A stretch of DNA of 64,000 nt from Aurantimicrobium sp. INA4 (lineage in GTDB: Bacteria; Actinomycetota; Actinomycetes; Actinomycetales; Microbacteriaceae). The position numbers and the translations under genes were made by a program. The notes below the pieces were generated by a model. The model ran no database searches. It worked only from the letters and a program-made list of their open reading frames with translations, and had not been told where the DNA came from. Position 1 is the first letter of the stretch; each line of letters starts with the position of its first letter. Where the stretch lies: contig NZ_AP027040.1 of assembly GCF_027924525.1 (NCBI RefSeq), positions 868,001-932,000 of the forward strand, in the 5' to 3' direction. Shown here piece by piece: positions 54,301 to 63,811 of this stretch.

Positions 54301-55311
54301 ATGACTCACGTGAATCTCAAACAGTCCGAAGGCGCAAAGTACTCACGCATTTATGCCATGGGAGCAGCGCGTGGCGACCTCACGGTAACAAATGACGATA
54401 TTGCTGGCCCCATCGAATCTAGTGATGAATGGATTCGCCAGCGCACGGGCGTCATTACCCGCAAACGTGCCTCTGAGGGAATCACTGCAGCAGACCTAGC
54501 CACACAGGCTGCTAATGAGGCAATCTCCAAGGCAGGAATTAAGCCTGAAGAAATTGACGTAGTCCTCATTTCCACCATCAGCAACTCAGTTCAAACCCCC
54601 TCCATGGCAGCACTTGTAGCTGACAGAATCGGTGCAAACCCCGCTGCTGCCTACGATATTTCGGCAGCGTGTGCGGGATACACCTACGGAATTGCCCAGG
54701 CAGACTCTTTTGTCCGCTCTGGTTTAGCTAAGTATGTTCTCGTCATTGGTGCTGAGAAACTCAGCGAAATTATTGAGCCCACAGACCGCACCATCAGCTT
54801 CTTACTCGGCGACGGAGCAGGTGCTGCTGTGATTGGACCTAGCGACTTTCCCGGTATTTCGAAAAGTGTTTGGGGGTCAGATGGTTCCAAATGGGATGCC
54901 GTAGGCATGGACCACACCCTGATCGAATACCGTGACGGACACGGTGATGTCGCGTGGCCAACCTTACGCCAAGAAGGACAAACAGTGTTCCGCTGGGCTG
55001 TGTGGGAAATGGCGAAGGTCGCTCAAAAAGCTCTGGAAGAAGCCGGAATTACAAGCGACCAGCTTGCGGCATTTATCCCCCATCAGGCGAACATGCGTAT
55101 CATCGACGAATTCGCCAAGCAACTGAAATTACCCGAATCAGTCATCATTGCCCGGGATATTGAGACAACAGGAAACACCTCTGCAGCATCAATTCCGCTT
55201 GCAACACATCGCTTGCTTGAAGAACACCCTGAACTCAGCGGTGGCCTTGCTCTCGAAATCGGCTTTGGTGCTGGTCTCGTATATGGCGCACAGGTCGTCG
55301 TTCTGCCGTAA
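54301..55311 (+). CDS. fabH: 3-oxoacyl-ACP synthase III
   Basis: 336 residues. Catalytic triad in place: C124 (SAACAGYTYG), His in PHQANMRI and Asn in GNTSAAS. It starts fatty acid chains by condensing a short acyl-CoA with malonyl-ACP; the actinobacterial enzymes commonly accept branched primers. It lies 26 bp after fabD with AGAAAGAAAG before the ATG and is followed by acpP. Confidence 0.95.
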   Translation: MTHVNLKQSEGAKYSRIYAMGAARGDLTVTNDDIAGPIESSDEWIRQRTGVITRKRASEGITAADLATQAANEAISKAGIKPEEIDVVLISTISNSVQTPSMAALVADRIGANPAAAYDISAACAGYTYGIAQADSFVRSGLAKYVLVIGAEKLSEIIEPTDRTISFLLGDGAGAAVIGPSDFPGISKSVWGSDGSKWDAVGMDHTLIEYRDGHGDVAWPTLRQEGQTVFRWAVWEMAKVAQKALEEAGITSDQLAAFIPHQANMRIIDEFAKQLKLPESVIIARDIETTGNTSAASIPLATHRLLEEHPELSGGLALEIGFGAGLVYGAQVVVLP

Positions 55312-55370
55312 AAGCCTCAATTGGCCGGTAAACTAAACCAGTCAAACGAACCCCCAACAAGGAGATAACA

Positions 55371-55616
55371 ATGGCACTGTCCACCGAAGAAGTACTTGCA
55401 GGTCTGGCTGAGCTCGTTAACGACGAAACCGGCATTGCAACCGAAACGGTACAGCTGGACAAGTCTTTCACTGACGACCTCGACATTGACTCGATCTCGA
55501 TGATGACCATCGTCGTGAACGCAGAAGAGAAGTTCGACGTGAAGATCCCCGACGAGGAAGTAAAGAACCTCAAGACCGTCGGTGACGCAGTTAACTTCAT
55601 CGTTTCTGCATCCTAA
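55371..55616 (+). CDS. acpP: Acyl carrier protein
   Basis: 81 residues, acidic. The phosphopantetheine attachment serine S41 is in DDLDIDSISMM, with DSI in place of the more common DSL, which is frequent in actinobacteria. It carries the growing acyl chain for FabD, FabH and FabF and also donates octanoate to LipB. AAGGAG precedes the ATG at good spacing. A stable hairpin follows 13 bp after the stop, ahead of fabF. Confidence 0.96.
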   Translation: MALSTEEVLAGLAELVNDETGIATETVQLDKSFTDDLDIDSISMMTIVVNAEEKFDVKIPDEEVKNLKTVGDAVNFIVSAS

Positions 55617-55629
55617 GGAATTCGTAAGC

Positions 55630-55658
55630 GAGGGTCGGTAACGAAAGTTCCGACCCTC
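55630..55658 (+). terminator. Hairpin between acpP and fabF (partial terminator or processing site)
   Basis: GAGGGTCGG...CCGACCCTC with inner AAC/GTT pairs, one bulged T and a GAAA tetraloop. It is followed by CTTACAATCCTCTAG, pyrimidine-rich but not a T-run. It could reduce fabF expression relative to acpP or stabilise the acpP mRNA 3' end. Confidence 0.7.
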
Positions 55659-55705
55659 CTTACAATCCTCTAGCTTTCCCCTTTTCCCACAGAAAGACTG
55701 AACAT

Positions 55706-56944
55706 ATGAGCAAGAAGATTGTCGTCACCGGTATCGGTACCACGTCTCCTTTGGCCGGCAATGCCCCTGAGACCTGGGCAGCTCTTCTTGCTGGTAAGTC
55801 GGGTGCTCGTTCGCTCGAACAAGAGTGGGTTGAGAAGTGGGATATCCCCATTACTTTTGCGGCACAAGCTGCCGTGCCTGCTGAGGAAATTCTTGAACGC
55901 GTTGAAACTAAGCGTTTAGACCCTTCCTCACAGTTCGCCCTCATCGCTGGGCGTGAAGCTTGGTTAGACGCCGGAAGCCCAGAGGTTGACCCTGGCCGGC
56001 TAGCTGTCGACTGGTCCACAGGTATCGGCGGCGTGTGGACACTTCTGGACGCTTGGGACACACTGCGCGAAAAAGGACCACGTCGCGTTCTGCCCATGAC
56101 TGTTCCGATGCTGATGCCAAATGGTCCCGGAGCTGCTATCGGTATGGACCTGCATGCTCGCGCAGGTGTGCGCACTGTAGTTTCTGCTTGTGCTTCCAGT
56201 ACCGAAGCAATTGCCAATGCCTATGAGCACCTGCAAGCAGGTCTTGCAGATGTCATCATTGCCGGTGGTTCTGAGGCTGCCATCCACCCACTTCCCATTG
56301 CATCTTTCGCTGCAATGCAGGCATTGTCCAAGCGCAATGATGATCCTGCTGGGGCTTCTCGACCCTACGACGTGAACCGTGACGGTTTCGTGCTCGGCGA
56401 AGGTGCAGCTGCTTTGGTTCTCGAGACAGAAGAACACGCTCTTGCTCGCGGAGCAAAGATTTACGCCGAGGTTGCTGGCGGAGCTGTTACCTCTGACGCA
56501 TATCACATCACCGCGCCAGACCCCGAGGGTTCTGCTGCAGCGCGCGCGATGCTGCAGGCCATTGAACAGGCTGGCGCAAAGATTGAAGACGTCGTCCACA
56601 TCAACGCTCACGCAACCTCCACTCCTGTCGGTGACATTGCTGAATACAACGCTTTGCGTCGCGTCTTCGGTGATCACCTGGACAACATTGCTGTGTCTGC
56701 CACGAAGTCATCCACCGGTCACCTTCTCGGTGGTGCTGGTGCCATTGAGGCGATGTTCACTGTATTAGCACTTCACAACAGAACAGCTCCCCCCACCATC
56801 AACTTGGAAAACCAGGATCCTGAGATCAAGCTTGATGTTGTCACGAGTCCTCGTGAGCTTCCATCCGGCGACATCGTTGCGATTAGTAACTCATTTGGTT
56901 TTGGTGGCCACAACGCTGTTGTTGCGTTCCGCAGCTACAACTAA
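55706..56944 (+). CDS. fabF: 3-oxoacyl-ACP synthase II
   Basis: 412 residues. Active-site C162 in VSACASSTEAI, His in NAHATSTPVGD, His in SSTGHLLGGAGA and the GFGGHNAV tail loop are present. It elongates acyl-ACP with malonyl-ACP. It is the last gene of the fab operon, 89 bp after acpP, with the hairpin at 55630-55658 in between. A clear terminator follows at 56962. Confidence 0.95.
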   Translation: MSKKIVVTGIGTTSPLAGNAPETWAALLAGKSGARSLEQEWVEKWDIPITFAAQAAVPAEEILERVETKRLDPSSQFALIAGREAWLDAGSPEVDPGRLAVDWSTGIGGVWTLLDAWDTLREKGPRRVLPMTVPMLMPNGPGAAIGMDLHARAGVRTVVSACASSTEAIANAYEHLQAGLADVIIAGGSEAAIHPLPIASFAAMQALSKRNDDPAGASRPYDVNRDGFVLGEGAAALVLETEEHALARGAKIYAEVAGGAVTSDAYHITAPDPEGSAAARAMLQAIEQAGAKIEDVVHINAHATSTPVGDIAEYNALRRVFGDHLDNIAVSATKSSTGHLLGGAGAIEAMFTVLALHNRTAPPTINLENQDPEIKLDVVTSPRELPSGDIVAISNSFGFGGHNAVVAFRSYN

Positions 56945-56961
56945 CACTCTCAACAAAGTAT

Positions 56962-56993
56962 GCCCCTGCTTATGCAGGGGCTTTCTTTGTTTG
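56962..56993 (+). terminator. Rho-independent terminator of the fab operon
   Basis: GCCCCTGC-TTAT-GCAGGGGC stem-loop followed by TTTCTTTGTTTG, 17 bp after the fabF stop. The convergent DUF3145 gene ends at 56997. Confidence 0.9.
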
Positions 56994-56996
56994 ACG

Positions 56997-57497
56997 CTAA
57001 CCCACTTGATGAAGCCAACGAACCGGAGCCATATCTGAGGCATATCGGAAGGTGTCTAATTCTGCATCCCAAGCTTCACCAAGGGACCTGGAAATACCAG
57101 TTCTTAACAGATCTGCATCGTTTCCGGCAAAATCCAACACAGCTCGAAGCCTGTTTTCGGTAATCACCATGTTTCCTGCAGCATCAACGGGGGAATGGAA
57201 GATTCCTAGGCTTGGCGTATGACACCAACGCCCACCATCAATTCCTGGCGCAGCATTTTCTGTAACTTCAAAACGTAGCTGTTCCCAGCCCAAAAGTTCA
57301 GAAGCGATTTTGCTTGCTGAACCCTGGGGTCCTTGCCAGGTGTATTCGGCACGCTGTGAACCAGGGAGTATGGGTTGAGGACTCCACGACAATGTGATCC
57401 CTTTACCCAAGACACGACTTATAGCCCACTCCACATGTGGGCTCAACGCGCGAGGCGAGGAGTGGATATAAATCACTCCTGTCGACACTGCAGTCAT
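56997..57497 (-). CDS. DUF3145 family protein
   Basis: 166 residues from ATG 57497, with AAGGAT upstream; the frame extends to 57572 but without a start signal. It matches DUF3145, an actinobacterial family of unknown function: GVIYIHSSPRALSPHVEWAI at the N-terminus, WSPQPILPGSQRAEYTWQGP, and ENRLRAVLDFAGNDADLLR near the end. It is convergent with fabF, a common position for this family. No signal peptide or membrane segment. Confidence 0.9.
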   Translation of the reverse strand: MTAVSTGVIYIHSSPRALSPHVEWAISRVLGKGITLSWSPQPILPGSQRAEYTWQGPQGSASKIASELLGWEQLRFEVTENAAPGIDGGRWCHTPSLGIFHSPVDAAGNMVITENRLRAVLDFAGNDADLLRTGISRSLGEAWDAELDTFRYASDMAPVRWLHQVG

Positions 57498-57661
57498 CTC
57501 ATCATCCTTTTCTACTGTGGTGCGTCTTCCCCTACGACCACACAGATGAGAGTTATTGATTGCGTATCTCACGCTTGTTCTGTTGTGAGACTAGTGTGAC
57601 ACAGCTCGCATCGGCATAACAACAGGGGTTTACCCCCTCACAGTGAGTTTTCAGCTTCTGT

Positions 57662-57674
57662 TCTACTCAGTAGA
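57662..57674. promoter_or_regulatory. Palindrome overlapping the padR promoter (candidate autoregulatory operator)
   Basis: TCTACT-C-AGTAGA, perfect 6-base arms around one base. It ends 8 bp before the PadR-family start codon and overlaps the TAGAGT -10 box, so binding there would block transcription. PadR proteins often repress their own genes. Confidence 0.5.
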
Positions 57675-57676
57675 GT
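57671..57676 (+). promoter_or_regulatory. Leaderless -10 box TAGAGT of the PadR-family gene
   Basis: TAGAGT, 6 nt before the ATG at 57683, with no good Shine-Dalgarno. Confidence 0.5.
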
Positions 57677-57682
57677 GTTTTT

Positions 57683-58219
57683 ATGGCTGTTCGCGAAGCA
57701 CTCCTCGGGATTCTTACCCTGGGCCCTGCATATGGCCTGCAGCTCCACGCCGAGCTGGGAGCTCGCGCCCCACACCGGGCCAAGACCAATGTGGGACAGG
57801 TGTACGGCACTTTAGATCGCCTCACCACGGCAGGTCTCGTGACACACCAAGGACTCACCGAGGATGGCCTTCCCCTCTACGCCTTGACAGATTCTGGCCG
57901 CGATGAGGCAAACAACTGGCTTTGTGGAGCATCAATGACATCCCTGCCTGAGTGGGCAGATGTTCAAGACATGGTGCTCATTAGCTCCAGCGTGAATAAA
58001 GTTCATGCCACCGCCTTAATTCACAGCCTAAAGAGCCACCTCATCAACGATTTAGTGGAGACAGGCATCACGCCTGCACGTCGCCTCTATGCCCAGGCCA
58101 CGGTTCGTTACCACGAAGCAGTATCCAACTGGCTTGCAGACGTGGGCGTCTCAGATTTGCAAGAACAACCCCACTACAGTATCGGTCGCCCAAAGCGTGG
58201 GCGCCCAGCAAAGACCTAG
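57683..58219 (+). CDS. PadR family transcriptional regulator
   Basis: 178 residues. The N-terminal winged helix (VREALLGILTLGPAYGLQLHAELG, then VGQVYGTLDRLTTAGLVTHQG and PLYALTDSGRDEANNWL) is the PadR domain; the C-terminal helical part serves dimerisation. The last residues RPKRGRPAKT form an AT-hook-like basic tail, unusual for the family. Target and effector unknown. Its stop is interlocked with that of the convergent DUF1684 gene. In other systems PadR genes often stand by transporters; none is adjacent here. Confidence 0.88.
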   Translation: MAVREALLGILTLGPAYGLQLHAELGARAPHRAKTNVGQVYGTLDRLTTAGLVTHQGLTEDGLPLYALTDSGRDEANNWLCGASMTSLPEWADVQDMVLISSSVNKVHATALIHSLKSHLINDLVETGITPARRLYAQATVRYHEAVSNWLADVGVSDLQEQPHYSIGRPKRGRPAKT

Positions 58220-59067
58220 TGCAGCAGATCGCCAGCTTTATTGAGCACGTTCTTCTCTCCTGCCTCAACCGCAAAGGGGAAACGGTTCTCCTCCGGTGGC
58301 ATAGGACAGTTGAAGTTATAGCTAAATGCGCATGGAGGAAGGTAGGCGCGGTTGAAGTCTAAAGTGATCGTGCCATCGGGGTTTGGTGCAACCATGAGGA
58401 AGCGGCCCACACTGTAGGTTACGGGGCCCGAGGTGGCATCTGAGAACACAATCATGAGAGCCCGGCCTTCCTTGAAAGCAGAGGGCGCATATTCCACACC
58501 GTCGACGGTGAAACGAATATCACCAGGAATCACCTTGTCACGGCCAGCACCTTGATCTTTGAGGTGTGAAACCTCCACAGCACGTCCACCCTCAATAGGA
58601 GTGAACGTTCCGGTTATGACCCAGTCAGGGTTGTAATCAAATGCATCAATAGAGCCGAAGTTCTGAAGATCCTCAGAGTTACTGTCCCACACTCTTAACG
58701 CATATTTGCCATCTTCACCCTTGATGACAGTTCCAGTTTTAGTCTCGTCAAAAACGATGGTGGAAGCAGATTCAGAATCTTTCCCAGTCACAATCACAGT
58801 TCCGTCAACGAGTGCCCCGTCAACAAAGATGTTGTCTGCAGCCGTTGCGGTCAACTGAATTCCTTGTTCACCTTCGTGAAGAGCGGACCAAAGACCGTTC
58901 ACGCCCCAAACGCTTTCGTTCTCCCCCGGCGCACCATAGAACCACTGCGTGTTCACCAGTGCGAGTGACCCCTGAGGTAAAAGCGCCATCTCATGGCGTC
59001 GGCTGCGGAAGAAGTCATACGCCTCTTCTGGAGTTTGCGGGGTTACGGCGGCGATATGTGCAGTCAC
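58216..59067 (-). CDS. DUF1684 family protein
   Basis: 283 residues, GTG start. The DUF1684 signature is clear near the C-terminus: TLDFNRAYLPPCAFSYNFNCPMPPEENRFPFAVEAGE, preceded by DIRFTVDGVEYAPSAF and ALMIVFSDATSGPVTYSVGRFL. The N-terminus has AYDFFRSRRHEMALLPQGSL, also typical. Related proteins are beta-rich and of unknown function. No signal peptide. Convergent with the PadR-family gene (stops overlap by 4 bp) and divergent from the chitinase. TAATCT lies seven bases before the GTG. Confidence 0.9.
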   Translation of the reverse strand: MTAHIAAVTPQTPEEAYDFFRSRRHEMALLPQGSLALVNTQWFYGAPGENESVWGVNGLWSALHEGEQGIQLTATAADNIFVDGALVDGTVIVTGKDSESASTIVFDETKTGTVIKGEDGKYALRVWDSNSEDLQNFGSIDAFDYNPDWVITGTFTPIEGGRAVEVSHLKDQGAGRDKVIPGDIRFTVDGVEYAPSAFKEGRALMIVFSDATSGPVTYSVGRFLMVAPNPDGTITLDFNRAYLPPCAFSYNFNCPMPPEENRFPFAVEAGEKNVLNKAGDLLH

Positions 59068-59074
59068 AAATCCC

Positions 59075-59080
59075 AGATTA
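59075..59080 (-). promoter_or_regulatory. Leaderless -10 box TAATCT of the DUF1684 gene
   Basis: TAATCT on the minus strand, 7 nt before the GTG at 59067, with no Shine-Dalgarno. Confidence 0.5.
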
Positions 59081-59092
59081 GTTTGTTGCGGC

Positions 59093-59117
59093 TTTGGTGT
59101 GATGGCACCACACCAAA
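59093..59117. promoter_or_regulatory. 9-bp inverted repeat in the DUF1684/chitinase intergenic region
   Basis: TTTGGTGTG and CACACCAAA around a 7-base spacer, a perfect dyad of operator size. It is 13 bp upstream of the DUF1684 -10 box and about 215 bp before the chitinase start. Regulator unknown. Confidence 0.45.
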
Positions 59118-59205
59118 AATCATTCTCACTCCCGATAGCCGTTGTATTGCTAACACTTTGAAGTCAGAAAATGTCCCGTGCAGTTATTCGACTTATCCAC
59201 AGATT

Positions 59206-59220
59206 TAGACTTTTGGTCTA
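59206..59220. promoter_or_regulatory. Short dyad upstream of the chitinase gene
   Basis: TAGAC-TTTTG-GTCTA followed by TTTTT, 112 bp before the chitinase ATG. It includes a TGGTCTA half reminiscent of the DasR chitin-regulator site of streptomycetes, but the full site is not present. Confidence 0.3.
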
Positions 59221-59332
59221 TTTTTGCAGAGCTCTCCCAGATTCAGTCACTTTGCTGAAAGAACAGAGCTCAACAGGACGCCATAAGCAACCCGTTGAGG
59301 ATATTACGCATACGAATAGAAGAGATACTCAC

Positions 59333-61399
59333 ATGAAGAACAAACGAGCGACAACCGCTGCGATAGCAGCACTAGCCACATCCACAGCAGCCTTAACTGG
59401 TTTTGCCATGCCAGCACAAGCAGCTGGTTCAGACGTGAATGTTGATTGGAAGATTACTCAAGACTGGGGCTCTGGCTACCAGGGCACTGTCACAGTGAAG
59501 AACACCTCGACAAAAAGCATCAATCCCTGGTCAGTGACCATCCCCTATGCCAACAGCATCAATTCCACGTGGGATGCCACCGCAACCAGCACAACAGGCG
59601 GATACCGCTTCTCGGGTCCGAGTTGGAATTTGGCTCTTGCACCCGGAGCTTCGGTGACCTTCGGCTTCATCGGCTCCTCAAAAGGCGGCGCGCTCACTCC
59701 CACAACCTGTGTAGTCTCTGGCGCAACATGCGCGGTAAACGATGGCTCCTCTACGGTTACTCCAGATCCAACACCCACCACCCCAACCGTTGACCCCACT
59801 GTGACGCCGGAACCCACCCCCACTACCCCAGCAGCTTCTGCGAGCGCGCTTAAGGTCTCCCTCAAGGTCACCAGCGATTGGGGTACTGGGCGCAATGTAG
59901 ACATGGTCGTCACGAACACGGGTACTACCACGCTCAACAAGTGGTCGATCTCTGTTCCATGGAAGGGTACGAGCGTCTCGATGTGGAACGCAAGCTCTTT
60001 CCTTGCTGGTGGTGTTCTTACGGCCACTAACCTGTCGTGGAATGGCACCCTCGCACCGGGAGCTTCAGCCACTCTGGGATTTACTGACAATGGCAACTTT
60101 GTCTTGCCCACGAGCTGTGCTACTGCGGTGGGAACCTGTGAACTCAATGGTTCGGGTGTGACGCCACAACCCACTCCAACGGAGACCACCACACCTACAC
60201 CCACCCCGACGGTGGATCCCGCCCCCACCGTTGATCCCACTGCTCCCCCTGTAGACCCATACATTCCTGGCCATGATGCATACACCGGGGATAAGAAAAT
60301 TGTGGCTTACTACCCATCGTGGGCAACGTATGCCCGCAACTATCAAGTCGCAGACATTCCTGCTGAAAAGATCACCCACATCAACTTTGCCTTTGCCAAT
60401 ATTGCCGACGGTAAATGTGTGGTCGGAGACTCTTATGCAGATACTGACAAGGCATTTGCTGGTGATAGTTGGGACCAGGGCGCCAAGCGTGGAAACTTCA
60501 ACCAACTCACCAAACTCAAGGAAGCTAACCCCAACTTGGAAACCATGATTTCTATTGGCGGCTGGACCTGGAGCAAGAACTTCTCAGCTGCCGCTGCCAC
60601 AGAAGCGTCACGTCAGGCCTTTGTTTCTTCCTGTGTGGACTTCATGAATACCTACGGCTTTGATGGCATAGATATTGACTGGGAATATCCCGTCTCTGGT
60701 GGTCTCTACGCTGGAACGCCAGCAGATAAGGCCAACTACACTGCCTTACTAGCTGAATTCCAGAAGGAACTAGCAGCTCAGAGTGCACGTGATGGTGAAC
60801 ACCACCCACTCACGATTGCAGCGCCTGCTGGCCCCACCACCATTCCCAACCTGGAAGCCAAGAACATTGGTGGAATCGTCGACTGGATGAACCTGATGTC
60901 TTATGACTACCACGGTGGCTGGGATCCCATTACTGGGCACAACGCACCGATGAAGGTAAGTAGTAAAGACACTGCAACAGGATTTAGTGTGTCCGACGCG
61001 GTTGACGCATATCTCACTGCTGGATTCCCTGCACAAAAACTTGTGCTTGGTTTGCCACTGTATGGCCGGGGCTGGGAAAACGTCAGCTCAGCACAAAACG
61101 GGCTCTACCAACCTGCGACTAATGCCTCAGTTGGCACGTGGGAAAAGGGCGTCTTTGATTACACCGATATCAAAAACAACTACCTCCCCACCATGAACCG
61201 CTACTGGGATGCAGAGGCTCAGGTTCCTTACCTCTATGACCCTGTACGAAAGTTATGGATCAGCTATGACGACCCCCAGTCCATCAAAATCAAAGTGGAC
61301 TACATCAAAGCCAAAGGTCTTGGCGGCGCAATGGTGTGGGAACTCAGTGGTGACAGAGATGAAGAACTCATCGATGTCATAGGAACAAACCTTAAATAA
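59333..61399 (+). CDS. Secreted GH18 chitinase with two CBM2 domains
   Basis: 688 residues from ATG 59333 (MKNKRATTAA); the longer frame upstream lacks a start signal. A Sec signal peptide is evident: basic start, hydrophobic core and AQA cleavage near residue 30. Two CBM2-type carbohydrate-binding domains follow (about 32-130 and 165-265, both with W..G...V.N and TLAPGAS-type motifs), each followed by a Pro/Thr linker (PTPTTPTVDP, and PTPTETTTPTPTPTV). The GH18 catalytic domain (about 325-688) has the DxxDxDxE motif DGIDIDWE at 444-451, with E451 the acid. It should hydrolyse chitin outside the cell. The two CBM2 copies differ, so the duplication is old. Confidence 0.93.
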   Translation: MKNKRATTAAIAALATSTAALTGFAMPAQAAGSDVNVDWKITQDWGSGYQGTVTVKNTSTKSINPWSVTIPYANSINSTWDATATSTTGGYRFSGPSWNLALAPGASVTFGFIGSSKGGALTPTTCVVSGATCAVNDGSSTVTPDPTPTTPTVDPTVTPEPTPTTPAASASALKVSLKVTSDWGTGRNVDMVVTNTGTTTLNKWSISVPWKGTSVSMWNASSFLAGGVLTATNLSWNGTLAPGASATLGFTDNGNFVLPTSCATAVGTCELNGSGVTPQPTPTETTTPTPTPTVDPAPTVDPTAPPVDPYIPGHDAYTGDKKIVAYYPSWATYARNYQVADIPAEKITHINFAFANIADGKCVVGDSYADTDKAFAGDSWDQGAKRGNFNQLTKLKEANPNLETMISIGGWTWSKNFSAAAATEASRQAFVSSCVDFMNTYGFDGIDIDWEYPVSGGLYAGTPADKANYTALLAEFQKELAAQSARDGEHHPLTIAAPAGPTTIPNLEAKNIGGIVDWMNLMSYDYHGGWDPITGHNAPMKVSSKDTATGFSVSDAVDAYLTAGFPAQKLVLGLPLYGRGWENVSSAQNGLYQPATNASVGTWEKGVFDYTDIKNNYLPTMNRYWDAEAQVPYLYDPVRKLWISYDDPQSIKIKVDYIKAKGLGGAMVWELSGDRDEELIDVIGTNLK

Positions 61400-61414
61400 T
61401 TACCACCTATCGGT

Positions 61415-61450
61415 CACTGTGGGAGAAGTATTCAGACTTCTCCCACAGTG
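61415..61450 (+). terminator. Strong hairpin after the chitinase gene
   Basis: CACTGTGGGAGAAGT and ACTTCTCCCACAGTG form a perfect 15-bp stem with a 6-nt loop, 15 bp after the chitinase stop. No T-run follows (CTTTAGGTA), so it may instead be an RNA-stabilising hairpin; it ends 46 bp before katG. Confidence 0.7.
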
Positions 61451-61465
61451 CTTTAGGTAGAGTAA

Positions 61466-63673
<2,208 letters not shown>

Positions 63674-63686
63674 GAACCAATCAAGA

Positions 63687-63715
63687 AAGGGACCCCATCA
63701 CGGGGTCCCTTTTTT
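63687..63715 (+). terminator. Rho-independent terminator of katG
   Basis: AAGGGACCCC and GGGGTCCCTT form a 10-bp stem with a 5-nt loop, followed by a T-run, just after the katG stop and abutting the 3' end of the convergent tRNA gene. Confidence 0.93.
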
Positions 63716-63716
63716 G

Positions 63717-63790
63717 TAGGGCGGACGGGACTTGAACCCGTGACCGACGGATTATGAGTCCGCTGCTCTAACCGGCTGAGCTACCGCCCC
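63717..63790 (-). tRNA. tRNA-Met (anticodon CAT)
   Basis: 74-nt cloverleaf starting GGGGCGGTAGCTCAGCC, anticodon loop ACTCATAATC with anticodon CAT, T arm GGGTTCAAGTCCC, discriminator A, CCA not encoded. The acceptor stem pairs G1 with U72, so it is not the initiator type by the usual three G-C anticodon-stem rule. Elongator Met is the likely identity; tRNA-Ile2 (lysidine-modified CAT) cannot be excluded by sequence alone. Confidence 0.85.
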
Positions 63791-63811
63791 TTGTGAGCCG
63801 ATAGTAAAAGT

